A stretch of DNA of 64,000 nt from Limnomonas spitsbergensis (Eukaryota > Chlorophyta > Chlorophyceae > Chlamydomonadales): contig JAYJMM010000017.1 of the NCBI GenBank assembly GCA_037349105.1, positions 1,922,001-1,986,000 of the forward strand. The letters are read 5' to 3'. The translations under genes were made by a program, and so were the position numbers. How positions within the stretch are numbered: the first letter of the stretch is position 1; each line of letters opens with the position of its first letter. Positions 44,722 through 57,500 of this stretch are shown in pieces. The notes beneath the pieces are model-generated. The model was given only the letters and a program-made list of their open reading frames with translations, did not search any database and was not told the DNA's origin.

Positions 44722-45939
44722 CTGGAAGATAATGTTTCAACCAGGATTTCGATGGGCTAGAAGTGTCCGATGATGTCGGGCAACTCGACTTAATGGAGAC
44801 TGTTATGCTGTTCGGGAGTGGTTTGTGGTGGGAGATGAATATTCAGCTTTCAAGAAATATCTAGGTGGCTGGGGCCTAGGGCATAGGGGGGGCGTTTCGT
44901 CGAGGATCGTCAGTTTCTTGCCCCGCTGTGATACCCTGCTGGCGTATCCTGCTGGCGTGGCATGGCAGATTTCTCCAACAGCTCGGCAAAATATTCTATG
45001 TAGCAAAATACGATTTGAAATCTGCGGAAGTCTCGTCGCCACCTTGGCCGCCAAAGTGCCTCGCTCCAGGCGCCTTCAAGCCTTGGACCCGCCCCTTCAA
45101 GTCGCCGTCCTGTCAATTTACTCCTATAAATCAGCCGCGACACCAAATCGTGATCGAAGGTGACTTGTTGTGATCAAATACCATACAAGAATTGAGACTA
45201 AAATTGTAGTCCCATGCTGACTCTCGCTGAAGGCCAGGCCATTCGGCTCTTACCCGGTTCAAAAAATAAGAAGACTGTTGAAAATGTTACCTCTTTTGCT
45301 AGTCTACAGCTAGTCTACAGCTAGTCTACAGCTGTCCTCAAAGGGGGGGCTGGTTGTGGGGCTATGCACTCACTGAACAGAACCACAATATGGTATCTGT
45401 CTGCGCAAAGAACCAGTTTTGAATTACGGTTTGTTATGCAGGGGTAGCAGCAGCGCCCAGCTGTCATCCCATGCGCCCATAGCTAGCATCCAGCCACCAA
45501 CGGCCCAGATAACAGCAAGTTACACCTCTGGTCCCATTTTAATTCAGCAATTCTGATGGGTCTATTTCGATATGATGATTGTCCGAATGTAAACCGTATC
45601 TATGCCCTCGTCTATGCCCATGCCTCCCCCCAAAGGCTGGCCGCACCTCATGCTACCCCTCTAGAGACTCTCATAGTGATCCACACGCCTAGGTCAGCCC
45701 ATCAGCTCCAATGGAGGCCGCTACCTAAAGCCGGGTCTTTGACATGTCGCGCAGCAGCAGCATGTCCTCAGGCGACTACGCAACACGGACCTTAAGCAGT
45801 AAGGCAATACAACACCAATGAAACACCCCTCGCCTCGCATGCCTAGGCTGTGGTTTCATGATCTGATGAACAACTCTCACCTGCCTCAAGCTGAGGTTTA
45901 TTAGCCCCCAACCTCCATAACCCCCTGACTGACCAGCCT
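44722..45939. promoter_or_regulatory. Region between divergent bZIP-1 and CRAL-TRIO genes
   Basis: Holds the unresolved 5' end of the bZIP gene and the presumed promoter of the CRAL-TRIO gene. A 12-bp triple repeat (tagtctacagc) lies at 45298-45333, and a weak LINE-tail fragment (agttacacctctggtcccat) at 45515-45540. No defined core promoter motif was identified. Confidence 0.3.
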
Positions 45940-48900
45940 ATGCCGACCCCTTTGCTTCATCATTTAATTATTTGTCAAGGCAGAGGGGGGAAAGGAGGGT
46001 GGTCTGGACGCTGTGGTCAGCTACATGGACCCAGCACGGGCAGAACTGCATCCTTGAGGTGGGAACCTTTCTGGCTTGCTTCTTCATGGTTTGCAATCTC
46101 TCGTTTGCACCAGTTGTTTTCCTCTGCTCTTCCTGCTTACATTTCCAGTCCCTTCCTCAAAGGGTGCCTGATGGATGCGCAGGTCAAGCTAGACCAACAG
46201 CGAAACCAGGCCACAAGACGAGCGCTCTGCTACCACAGCCGCCACAGCTCAAGCGCGTTTGACAGGTCTTGCTGTCTGTAACAACAGCGACTGGATGCGC
46301 ACAAGTCAGGAGCAGATTTACGAGCCGCCAACAGCTGCCTCCAGCAATGAAGCATGCCCATGATCTGTTTCCATCAATGGGGCATGCACAGCCGCAGCTT
46401 CAAGAGAGCACAGACAAAAGGGATAGCTTTGAGGAAGTGGACATAAGCAGTGCTGTAATGGAGAGCAGCTTAGAGTGAGCATCCGCTCAGTCCAGGCCAC
46501 AAAGCAAGGGAGATAGGGACAGGTCCAGCTTAGTCGACCTGGATATGAGCTCGAGAGGAAGCCAAGCCTCCCTGCGTCCAGCCCCTCAGCCATCAGGCAG
46601 CCTGGGCCCCTTGTATCTGGCCCCTCAGACTCTAGGGCAGACGACGCCACAAGACGCTGCTGATGCGGAGGGCCACGAGGACATGGACAAGCTGCTGCCT
46701 GGCTATTTGAGGCGGGACGCTCAGGCGCATCTGCTGGTGGATCCAGGGGATGATGACGCGTTTGAGGAGCTGGACACCATGGGGTTCCTCAGGCTGGATG
46801 CATGCCGGGGTCTCCAGGGGTGCCCCGCCATCGTCATCACAGCTCAAAGCTTCTGCCCTCGCAAGGTTTCCCTGGACCGTCTGCTCAGGTGGGGAACAGA
46901 TGCGGGGGGTGAGAATAAGGTGAAAATGGGGTCTCGCAAGTCTATTTGATTCATAGCGGCGTATGACCGGGGAGTGTGATGCACCAAGACCTGTTGCTGA
47001 AGCCACCGGCTGTAAGCCAGCCAAGGTTTCGTCCACATCGGCCCAGTGTTGGCTGCCCAGGAGCCTGCCAAATGTGATCTGCAGCACCCCAAAATACGCA
47101 CTGATTGTTTCTGAAGGGAGGTGGTGAGTGATGATCGGATTTCGTGTTCAAGCTAGCGATCCCCTGTGGGGCATATTCGAGCTGTACCCCAAACCCTCAA
47201 TCCAACCCTGTCCCCAGGTACTTTCTTGAGAGATGCCGTGCGGCAGCTGGTGGCGCGTACTGCATTGTTTGGGTTCACACGGGAGCCACGTACTGGTCGA
47301 ACTGCCCCAGCATGTGGTGGATGTGGCGGACCTATGAGAGGTGAAGGGCGCGGGAGGGGAGGGAGGGATGAGGTGCGGAGCTGCACCATTGGGGTCAGCT
47401 GCAACGTTCTTGCCTGTTAGGTCAAGGCGGGATCATGTGGACAGTTCACATCAGACACATGTTATAAGGGTGGGTACATCATCCCAGGTCAAGGACCTGT
47501 ACCACATTGAGCCCGGCTCGGCAATGATGGATTGATCCGGGGTGGGCATGCTTCATCGAAATCATGAGATCTTAAGCTTCACGGTTATAATATCTCCCTC
47601 ACCCTAAATCCCTCAACCCTCAACCCCTAAACCCTAAACCCTGTGATCCAGCAGGCTCCCGGGCCTCTTCCGCTCCAACCTGGTCTCGGTGTACGTGCTG
47701 CATCCCGACCTGCCGCTGTGGGCTGCAATGATGGCGGTGCTCCCTTGGCTGAGCGGCGGGCTTTGGCACAAGCTCACTTGGATCACGAGGCTGGAGTTCC
47801 TGTGGGAACACGTTTCAAAGGTGGGCGGGTATGCGTTATTTACCATGTACAAATCCTAAATTTCGAGGGTGGGATGTCATGCGTTATTTATTAGGTACAA
47901 ATCCTACATTTTGAGGGTGGGTTGTCATGCGTTATTTATCAGGTACAAATCCTACATTTCGAGGGTGGGTTGTCATGCGTTATTTATCAGGCACAAATCC
48001 TACATTTCGAGGGTGGGATGTCATGCGTTATTTATCAGGTACAAATCCTACATTTCGAAGGTGGGTTGTCATGCGCTATTTATCAGGTACTAATCCTACA
48101 TTTCGAGGGTGGGTTGTCATGCGTTATTTATCAGGTACAAATCCTAAATTTCGAGGGTGGGTTGTCATGCGTTATTTATCAGGTACAAATCCTACATTTC
48201 GAGGGTGGGTTGTCATGCGTTATTTATCAGGTACAAATCCTAAATTTCGAGGGTGGGATGTCATGCGTTATTTATCAGGTACAAATCCTACATTTCGAGG
48301 GTGGGTTGTCATGCGTTATTTATCAGGTACGAATCCTACATTTCGAGGGTGGGTTGTCATGCGTTATTTATCAGGTACGAATCCTACATTTCGAGGGTGG
48401 GTTGTCATGCGTTATTTATCAGGTACGAATCCTACATTTTGAGGGTGGGTTGTCATGCGTTATTTATCAGGTACGAATCCTACATGTCGAGGGTGGGTTG
48501 TCATGCGTTATTTATCAGGTACGAATCCTACATTTTGAGGGTGGGTTGTCATGCGTTATTTATCAGGTACAAATCCTACATTTCGAGGGTGGGTTGTCAT
48601 GCGTTATTTATCAGGTACGAATCCTAAATTTCGAGGGTGGGATGTCATGCGTTATTTATCAGGTACAAATCCTACATTTCGAGGGTGGGTTGCCATGCGT
48701 TATTTATCAGGTACAAATCCTAAATTTCGAGGGTGGGTTGTCATGCGTTATTTATCAGGTACAAATCCTAAATTTCGAGGGTGGGTTTTCATGCGTTATT
48801 TATCAGGTACAAATCCTACATTTCGAGGGTGGGATGTCATGCGTTATTTATCAGGTACAAATCCTAAATTTCGAGGGTGGGTTGTCATGCGTTATTTATC

Positions 48901-50753
48901 AGGTACGAATCCTACATTTTGAGGGTGGGTTGTCATGCGTTATTTATCAGGTACAAATCCTAAATTTCGAGGGTGGGTTGTCATGCGTTATTTATCAGGT
49001 ACGAATCCTAAATTTCGAGGGTGGGATGTCATGCGTTATTTATCAGGTACAAATCCTACATTTCGAGGGTGGGTTGCCATGCGTTATTTATCAGGTACAA
49101 ATCCTAAATTTCGAGGGTGGGTTGTCATGCGTTATTTATCAGGTACAAATCCTAAATTTCGAGGGTGGGTTTTCATGCGTTATTTATCAGGTACAAATCC
49201 TACATTTCGAGGGTGGGATGTCATGCGTTATTTATCAGGTACAAATCCTAAATTTCGAGGGTGGGTTGTCATGCGTTATTTATCAGGTACGAATCCTACA
49301 TTTTGAGGGTGGGTTGTCATGCGTTATTTATCAGGTACAAATCCTAAATTTCGAGGGTGGGTTGTCATGCGTTATTTATCAGGTACGAATCCTGCATTTC
49401 GAGGGTGGGTTGTCATGCGATATTTATCAGGTACAAATCCTACATTTCGAGGGTGGCTTGTCATGCGTTATTTATCAGGTACGAATCCTACATTTCGAGG
49501 GTGGCTTGTCATGCGTTATTTATCAGGTACGAATCCTACATTTCGAGGGTGGGTTGTCATGCGTTATTTATCAGGTACAAATCCTACATTTCGAGGGTGG
49601 GTTGTCATGCGTTATTTATCAGGTACGAATCCTACATTTCGAGGGTGGGTTGTCATGCGTTATTTATCAGGTACGAATCCTACATTTCGAGGGTGGGTTG
49701 TCATGCGTTATTTATCAGGTACGAATCCTACATTTCTAGGGTGGGTTGTCATGCGTTATTTATCAGGTACGAACCTACATTTCGAGGGTGGGTTGTCATG
49801 CGTTATTTATCAGGTACAAATCCTACATTTCGAGGGTGGGATGTCATGCGTTATTTATCAGGTACGAATCCTAAATTTTGAATATGACCTTGAATCAGCA
49901 TCTGTCCAAGTGCGTGGCTAAGCATGCGCTTACAAGACATTTGTTTTGACTGCTTGTGTCCTTGCATCTGCTTGGAGATTTGTTGTATTGATTTCTTCAG
50001 TGTTTTTTACTTCTTCATGTAGTTGTATTCACACTGTCCACACTTCACACTGGTTACTATTCTATGATTCCACCCAATGGCCTGGTTCGAAAGGGCCAGG
50101 AAGTGTCAAGTGTGAAAATCACTCATGACAATTGGCCGTATGGGGCACCTACTGCCCTCTTATACAGGTGCAGGCTACAGGGCTTGTCTAGTAGCTCGTG
50201 GCCAGGGTGGGCTGAGGTCTTGAGTGGCCCAGGTCGAATGCAGCAGCACGTGGATGAGATGTTTTTTCCACTAGGAACCTAAGGCAAGGTGGGAGGCAGG
50301 TTATTTTCCTGGGGGGGCTGAAGCCCATTGGTCTGACAACATCCAGTGTTCAGTTTTTGCGTGGCTCTGCAGTTCAGCCACACTTCAGCTATCTCCTGGC
50401 CTCCGGCTGGAGGCCCCATGCACGGCCAGCCATATTGCTTGTGCCTGTGCATATAGGCCAGTCAAGGTATACGACCCCAATCAGTTCGTTGGCGGCCCTG
50501 TGCAAAATTCCTTAAGGGGGCAAGACCTTGACCGGCATGCACACTCATAGCTGACAAAACAGACACTGACAGCACCCCTTTGCTAGTGATGATCATCTGC
50601 CCCCCCCCCCTTGTTGTGCTGGCCATGCAGATGAAGCTGCCAGATTTTGTGACAGAGCACGACGCCATGCTGGAGGATGAGCCGCTCGCGGATTACGGGT
50701 TGGGCACGAGTAAGGACGCGGCGCAAGCGGGAGGTGTACCTCATCTAGGATAA
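45940..50753 (+). CDS. CRAL-TRIO (Sec14-like, CRAL_TRIO_2 type) protein
   Basis: The domain is carried by exons 46529-46888, 47218-47340, 47655-47820 and 50631-50753 (TAA), all GT-AG with matching phases (2, 2, 0). The segments YCIVWVHTGATYWSNCPSMW, LVSVYVLHPDLPLWAAMMAV, LPWLSGGLWHKLTWITRLEF and MKLPDFVTEHDAML follow the order of divergent CRAL/TRIO domains (BNIP2/GDAP2/ARHGAP1 type), which bind lipids or small hydrophobic ligands. Upstream exons 45940-46058, 46149-46265 and 46310-46474 join in phase to give 390 residues from ATG 45940. They need introns of only 44 and 54 nt, unlike the rest, so the start may instead be ATG 46545. The last intron (47821-50630) contains a 2-kb minisatellite; retaining it adds about 12 residues and a stop. 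The acceptor at 47655 is a CAGCAG tandem acceptor. Confidence 0.82.
47586..47643 (+). repeat. Interstitial telomere-like CCCTAAA motif next to an acceptor
   Basis: The string ccctaaatccctcaaccctc then aacccctaaaccctaaaccctg is a degenerate plant-type telomere repeat placed about 10 bp upstream of the CAGCAG acceptor of exon 47655-47820. Confidence 0.8.
47821..49885 (+). repeat. 48-bp intronic minisatellite, about 43 copies, starting at a 5' splice site
   Basis: Units read gtgggttgtcatgcgttatt then tatcaggtacaaatcctaca and tttcgagg. The first, most diverged unit begins exactly at the exon donor (aaag then gtgggcgggtatgcgttatt). Each unit contains a GTGGGT donor-like site and TTTATCAG/GTAC, which resembles an acceptor joined to a donor. 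Since 48 is a multiple of three, frames stay open for up to 605 codons; these are not genes. Confidence 0.95.
49886..50630 (+). other. Remaining part of the last CRAL-TRIO intron
   Basis: Unique sequence downstream of the 48-bp array, ending in a C-rich tract and gccatgcag before the last exon. Nothing else was recognised. Confidence 0.6.
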
Positions 50754-51065
50754 GACAAATCAGACAAAATTGGCCCAGGGAAAAAATGGCCTTGGGTGAA
50801 CTCGAGTTTTCTAGCTATTGCCTTACAGCCCAGCGGAGTAATCACAATTTATGCATGGGATAGGAGCCCGCAAACCGGTTTTGGGGCTCTGAAGTGGAGT
50901 CTTGAAGGGATGGCGACCCTGCTGATGCTAGGCCCACCAGGCCTCTTACCCGTGGTTTACCACGTTGAAGCAGTCCAGATGACATGGGTGAAGCAGTTCA
51001 GATTACCACCCATGTCGTCTGGTGTGATTGAGTCATTGAACCAGGGGCTGACGCTGCCTAGCTTT

Positions 51066-52080
51066 CCTTAACAGATGTGCTTGCCGCGTGGCCGCCAAGG
51101 TGCGTCTATGGCATCATCTGCCTAAACGCATCCGGTTTGCGGCTGCCTACACAGCGTCTGTGGCCAACTACGGAGATGTGGTGTGTGGGCCACCCGTCAC
51201 CTCCGGCTGCTGCGCTACCTCGGGAGCAACATGCAGTCTAGCCTGCTTCAGCACCTGCGCCAGGATGAGGGGCCACCCTGCGTCCGCTGCCAGCAGGAGG
51301 GTCATGACGGAGCTGCAGGTACAGCCGTGACAACAGGATTGGTGGCAGCTAGAGCTCCGCTTCTACAAAGAAGCGTTAGCACCCGCAACTCATCAAGACA
51401 GCCCTCTCATGGCGGCTGCCGGCAGCCACAGCGGCCGAAATGCAGCTCGCGGTCAGGCAAGGCACTGGGAGGCGCACCTGGTGCTGTGCACTGCTAGGCG
51501 CCTTGGAGGAGCTGAGGCGAGGAACAGCTGTCCCAGAAGTGTGTCAGGTAGCGCCTAACATGCAGCCGCTACCCGTCAGGCAGCGACGAACATGCAGCCG
51601 CTACGCGTCGCACAGGTGCTGGCGCTAGTGGACGCGGCCTAAGACCAGGCGCACCTGGATTTGACACGTTGGGGGCCCCAGGGACCCTGCTTCTGAACAC
51701 ATGTCTGCGGCCGCCTACCGAGCCTGGTTTAGCTTGCGGCGGGTGCACGCCAGGAGCCACACGGTAAGAGGGAGTATGCTCACGTATGCACAAACTTGAG
51801 GCTGTGACTCTGCGCAGTCAGCATGGCTGACATAAGAGGACGGCACAGCAGTAAGCATGGCTGCATGAGACACGCTGCTGGCCAGGGATGTTGGGTAACG
51901 GGGGATGGCGAGTATGTGGAGGATTTGCCGCATAATTGCTTCGTAAGCCCTGCGGCCAAGGTGAGGGCGTGAGGCCAAGGTATGGGAGGTAGGCAGGCCA
52001 TGGTATGGACTTTCACCAGTTGTACCGGGGCAGGCATGGGTGGGATATTTTTCCGGAAGATGTCGCCAAATCTGTTGTAC
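51066..52080 (+). mobile_element. LINE-like element remnant (plus orientation)
   Basis: Contains gtggccgccaaggtgcgtct, shared almost exactly with 60840-60880, a stretch QSSLLQHLRQ then CVRCQQEGHDGA (partial CCHC knuckle lacking the last Cys), and QPLPV / VLALVDAA segments shared with the minus copy at 39 kb. A tail start (gttgtaccggggcaggcatg) lies at 52020. Frames are broken throughout. Confidence 0.65.
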
Positions 52081-52420
52081 AGGTGTAGACTGTAGGGGCT
52101 AGAGAGTCAGATCTTTTTTCTGGGGGACCCCCCCCCTTGATATCTCTCTCGCCCCTCTTAGTTTCCGATCAGACTACTGGATGCTGATGCGGCCCAGCCT
52201 TTTCTATCAGGGCTTAGCAGGTATCGTGTCATTGACACTTTTAAATACCAAGCAGATGAAGCTGGTGCGTGTCCCGGTACTTTCCATCGACTGCACCCAT
52301 CCGGTTTAAATGACACACGGTCTGATCTTCAGGGGTGCTGGGCTCGTGCTGGTGACAAACAGTATGGATCTATTGGCCTCTTGTGCCTTCTCTCTTGACT
52401 TTCCTAGCTGACTTTTTGTT

Positions 52421-52475
52421 TGCTGACGTGGCCAAGCTTCATTTCTGCATGGCCCAGAGGTGTCATTGGCCATAT
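52421..52475 (+). mobile_element. Short LINE-like tail end fragment
   Basis: Contains gacgtggccaagcttcattt then ctgcatggcccagaggtgtc, matching the last 50 bp of the tail family. Confidence 0.45.
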
Positions 52476-52738
52476 ACTGCCCAGCTATCTAGAAGGAAAC
52501 CCAATGATGTTTAAGACCAAAAGGATTCGCGGTATTTTGACCGGAGCCCCCACCTTGCCTGCATTCTTGCATCCTAGAATTGCTGACCTCCATCCAAGAA
52601 AGTGCATGCCCCTCTAGGGAACCGAGGCCACGCTGATCACAGATGCCTGTTTCATTTATTTATTTACAGCACGTTCCGTGCCATGAAGGTGTGCATGTGT
52701 CCTCTGTACCCACAAACTGTTGCATGCACTGACAACTT

Positions 52739-52995
52739 ATTCCGGGGCAGGCTTGGGTGGGATGCCCAGGCCTTTGTAAAAGATGTCGCTGAGGCGCAGA
52801 CGTGATCCCCTTCCTTGCTTAATTTTAGAGGCAGGAACTTCCCTCGTCTTTCTTTTCCAGCCTTTTGTTTGTCCCTTCACTTTATTTCCCACTTGTCCCC
52901 TTGTTTTTGTGTCGTTCATTCCTCCCAACCCTTAAGTAAGGCGCCCAAGCGGCCGAGCCATTTTTAGCAGGGCCCAGAGGTGTAACGTCATAGAC
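52739..52995 (+). mobile_element. Near-complete LINE-like tail (plus orientation)
   Basis: Runs from ttccggggcaggcttgggtg through cttttccagccttttgtttg, ttcactttatttcccacttg and cctcccaaccctta to cccagaggtgtaacgtcata, parallel along its whole length to 61380-61648. Confidence 0.85.
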
Positions 52996-54574
52996 TGTCA
53001 ACGTGAGAAAATGCCCATACCGTATCACCTCTGCCCCTGAAGAGACTAGCCTCCACCGGGTGGAGTTGTGGGTGATGACTGATGATCCATCAATTGCACG
53101 GTGCACAGATAAATTATCGGACTGGAGTACATAATTCTGATATGTGTGCAATAGACTGGGAGACGAAGTGTACCATGACCCTTCCGGACCATGAAAAACA
53201 GCCCTCTGAATAACCGCATTTATTCCCCTGCGACTTGAATCTGCTTCATTGGTTAGGCAGAAACATTATTTCACTCTCGCTCAAATTAATGCCAAATTGT
53301 TTTGTCATCTTAAGGCAGTAGGGGACAGGGAACATGCTCACATTGTCGCGCTGGCAAAGTCTCATATACTGGTACTCTGTCTGGTAGTGTGATTTCAAGA
53401 GGAACACTTCACCAGTCCACATCTGTCTCGAAAGTCATGACCACTTCCACCACCTAGGAAAGTAATTTAATACAGCGTTTCCCTCCAGTTCGGGCAGGTT
53501 TGCTATTAGACTGGCTCATAGGCCAGAAATCATTGTATAAATAATACTTGTACTGCACTTGAGCAGATAATAGTACAATGAAGTTCGTAAGTATAAGGGA
53601 CGGCCTTGGCAGGCAACAACCTGACAAGGCCGATGTTTAAAGAGATATACCGGTAGTGCTCGCGCCAGAATGTGTGCACGCGGTGAAGGGAAAGGTTTGG
53701 TACGCATACCGCCTGATGACCTATACAGAGGCATCAGTCGACTGGCAAGACGGGCTCTTGAAAAGTTGGCTGACAGGCTTATCGCCAGACATTGAACAAG
53801 AGAGAGACCAGGACTCTGGGCGTCGTCTACCAGGCAGGCATATCGCCCGAAATACATACAGGGCTTAGGGGCCTCAAAAGTTCAAAGATAACAAACAGTC
53901 GCAAGCACGACCCCCGTTTCGCTCTCAACCAATTCGTAGGTGACCGATGGCGGGGTGGGCGGATGCCGCAACAGGCTGGAGAGGCGTAATGCCCACATGC
54001 CCTGCGAATAGTGCGCAAGCCCAGAGCCTTTCCGTGGATGGGCACCAGAAAAATAGTAGTAACTCCCAGCTGGTATTATAATTATAAGATTATGTTGGTA
54101 AGAAAGTGTGACATAGACGCCACCATAGTGACGCCCAAAATACACGTGTGCCTTGAGAAGAGGAAGTAGAGCCCATGTCCCATAAGCATAGAGACATCAA
54201 AGAGGATGTTGTGAGGAGTTTGCAGTTGTGACCAACTAATAAATCATCAAACTGAAAACTCCATTCATTCATTCAGTGATCAAACTGGAGGTCGCAGCAA
54301 CCATGTGTCTTGCAACATTTGTAGGCCAAATGTACTGCCATAGTACATTTGCGGTACACTGTACTGACCTGCATGCCGCTCAATAAGTCCTCGTCGCAAG
54401 AGAAGCAAGTAGAGGGGGCATGCTTGGCAAATACGCATTTATGGTATTTTGTTAAAATATATGATAAATAGATAGAGATGATACACGGGCCTGGCCTCAT
54501 CAACTTCCTGGGCCGTGTGTGTATGGCGACCTGAGGATTGGAGGCTTCATACAAAACCCGATCACGTACGCAGC
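52996..54574. other. Intergenic, nothing recognised
   Basis: Short open frames only. Two minus-strand frames begin similarly (near 53857 and 54145), hinting at an old duplication, but no coding signature was found. Confidence 0.4.
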
Positions 54575-57500
54575 TCACGCGTGCGAAGGCACCAGCAGGT
54601 GTGAAGTGGTGGGGGCCCTGCCGGCCGCAGTCTTAGCAGCCGGAAGCAACGAGACGTCAGCGCTTGCAGGCAGGGTCTCCCTCCGACTCTTGTCGGCATC
54701 CTCCACGCTCCCTTCCATGGCTTGGAGGCCCTGGACCGCTGGCACCACCGCCTGCATCTCCTGCTGCTCATCACCCTCGGCGTCAGAATCCAGCGGCGCG
54801 TGCAACTGGGGCATACCCCGCCCTGTCAGGCGTCCGTCCAGAATCAGGTAGGGCTCCGGAGCCTGGTGAATCATGTCGTATAGTGAGCTGGGCATGTCCT
54901 CCTGCCTTGAGCCGCCAGCCTGGGACGGCGCCGCCGTGGTCCCGTGCTGCCCGGACAGCATCCTTGACACTGCGCTTGCACCTTGTGCTTCAGCTTGCAG
55001 CAGGTCCAGAGGCAGAGGCGTTTGGGACAGCTTGAGATGTAGGCCCTCGTGCATGGCATCGTTGTGGGCCTGGGGGCAAGGACAGTGGCCGGTAGGGTAT
55101 AAGGCAGCGTCTCAAGGTTGAATAGCGCGGGCATCATAACAATTCTCCTGCAGTCGACGGCGAATAGTGTTGATTTCTCGATATACAAGGCCACCAGCAG
55201 TGGCAGGCTGCAATGCAGCGGCCTTTGAAGGCCCGATCGGTACCAGACCTGGACCGGCCATTAGTCAGCAGATCAGGTAGGGAGATCTTGGACGACACAA
55301 AAGCTGGGGGCTGCAAAAGCTCATTGCATCATCTGCCACACTAAGGGCGGTCGCGCAACACAGCCGGCCTAATCCAACAGACCCCATCCAAGACCCTCCA
55401 GAGTTCAGCCCCTGCATCACCTGCAGCAGCTGTGCCGCGTTCATCAGCCGACCCAGCTGGTCGTGCAGCCCCTCATTCTCTAACATCAGGAGCTCCACCT
55501 CAGCATCCATATCCTCGTTTTCAGACATCTTACGCAAGCGGCTGCGTCGGGCACTCTCCCTGGGCAAGACAGGGAGGGGTCGAAGAATGTTCAGGTTTTG
55601 AATCGGTAGAGTTCCAGTCAACAACAGATAATCAACTCAATCAGGAAAAGATTTTTTTGAGACGTTTGGGTCTTTGGGATATACTTATGTTCTGGAGGTT
55701 TCATCCATGTGGCAGAAAAACCAGGCGAGTTCCTGCGAAACATTGCCTGTTACATTCCTTGCCATTGCAGAAGGCGTGCATAGCAAGTCGCACCACCCAT
55801 GTTCCCTCTCACCTGTTGCATTCCTTGCGCTTCATCCGCCGCATCTCAGCCGGCTGGTCGAAACGGGTCCTGTGATGGTTGTGAGTGCCGCGTTGGAGAG
55901 GTTCGCCGGGGCCCGCTGCGGGTGGCGGCGACGCCGGTGGCAGTGACGACAGCGGTGAGGCAGTGCAGGGAGCAGCGGTTGCTTGCATCCGCGACAGGCC
56001 TCCTCCTCGCGCCAGTAGCGGAGAGCTGATCTCGCTTTGTGCAGATCCCATGGAGGCAGCTGCAGGCATGCCCAGCAGTAGGCCTGCGCATGAACAACAG
56101 GCATCCAAACCAGGGCTCAAGAACTGCAGTCGTGTCCTATGCTCTGGTGTTGCAGTACACCCCGACATCAGCAGCTTGAGCGCGCTGTCAATTATCGTCC
56201 TGTACCCGCTTGGCAATGTCTGACCCATGGGCACTTGCCAGGCTGCCACTACCACATTGGTCAGAATCGGCCAGAGGCAGCTGAGGGACGGGCAGAAGCG
56301 CCATGACACACGCGGTCGAAACATCCTGCCAGACTCGATCTTACCTGGAGGGAGGGCTTGCGACGCTTGCTGATGCGCAGGTAGGAAGTGCTGCATCGGT
56401 GCCTCGTTGAGATGAGAAAAACCTGAGGGTGCGAGCGCGTCCATGCTGCCCTGGATCTGCATCTGCATTTGCCTCTGCATGATCTGCATCAGTGCCATAG
56501 AGTCCGGTTGCGGCGTTGAGAAGTGCTGCTGCTGCTGCTGCTGTAGCTGCAACAGCTGTGCCTGCATCTGAGCCAGCTGCTGGATCTGAGACTCCAGCGT
56601 CAAAGGGTGCTGAGGCGGCGGGGACAGCATACCAGACTGCATTACAGGTTTGGAATTGAAAGGATTGCTGTCGTTAGTCCAGTACCGGAGATACCAGGCT
56701 CTCTTTTCCCATCATGCCCTCATAACATTGACATGTTCAGGGAGTGACAGACAGCCTGAGCCATCTTAATGCAGCCCAGTATTATGACGAAACACACCTG
56801 CGGTCGCGGCGGCGGCATAGGGGGCGTCAATCCTGATGCCTGTCCCATCGGGAGGGAAAGTTGCTGGCGCCGCCGTTGAGCGGTGTGCGGCTGAGACACA
56901 CTTGAGGATTGCTGCGTCGCCATCTGCAAGGAAACGCACCCATCACCATTAGCACGGAGCAGGAGAGGAACGCAGCTGTACATGCAGGACAAGGCAGCAA
57001 CAACAGGGCACCAGGAACAACAAAAGCGCAGCATGTAGAGCCCTGATGTCGCAAGGTGCCAAATCTGCAGCCACACTGACTGCCTAGGTGATTTTCCTCA
57101 TACCCAGTTTCTACTTACTCAAGCCAATTTAGCCATAGAATTGCATCATGACACATCCAGCCTCCAGACACTTGACCTTAGGACAACTGGGTCAACCATG
57201 GTCAGAGGAGGCAAGGGAGTCGTCACATCTCCACTCACCCGCGCCTTTGCCACCTAACCAAGGCCCTATATTTAGCTATCCAGGTTCAGGCTGAGTCGTG
57301 ATGGATTTAGGTGCACACACCTGAACCTGATTGGGCTGCTGCTGCTGCTGCTGCAGTGGAGGCATAGCCAGCATGTTGAGGAAGTTGCTGCCCTGGCTGC
57401 CTGGCTGCAGGTGCGGCATCCGGGAATTTCCGGCCATGGATCCGTACAGCATTTGCAGCTGGGAGTCCTGCAATAGCTGCAGCCCGGTCTGATTAAAAGT

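Noticed and set aside
47922..49921. 605-codon open frame of CVIYQVQILHFEGGLS repeats and related frames
   Set aside because: Product of the 48-bp array inside the last intron of the CRAL-TRIO gene; flanking exons join perfectly without it.
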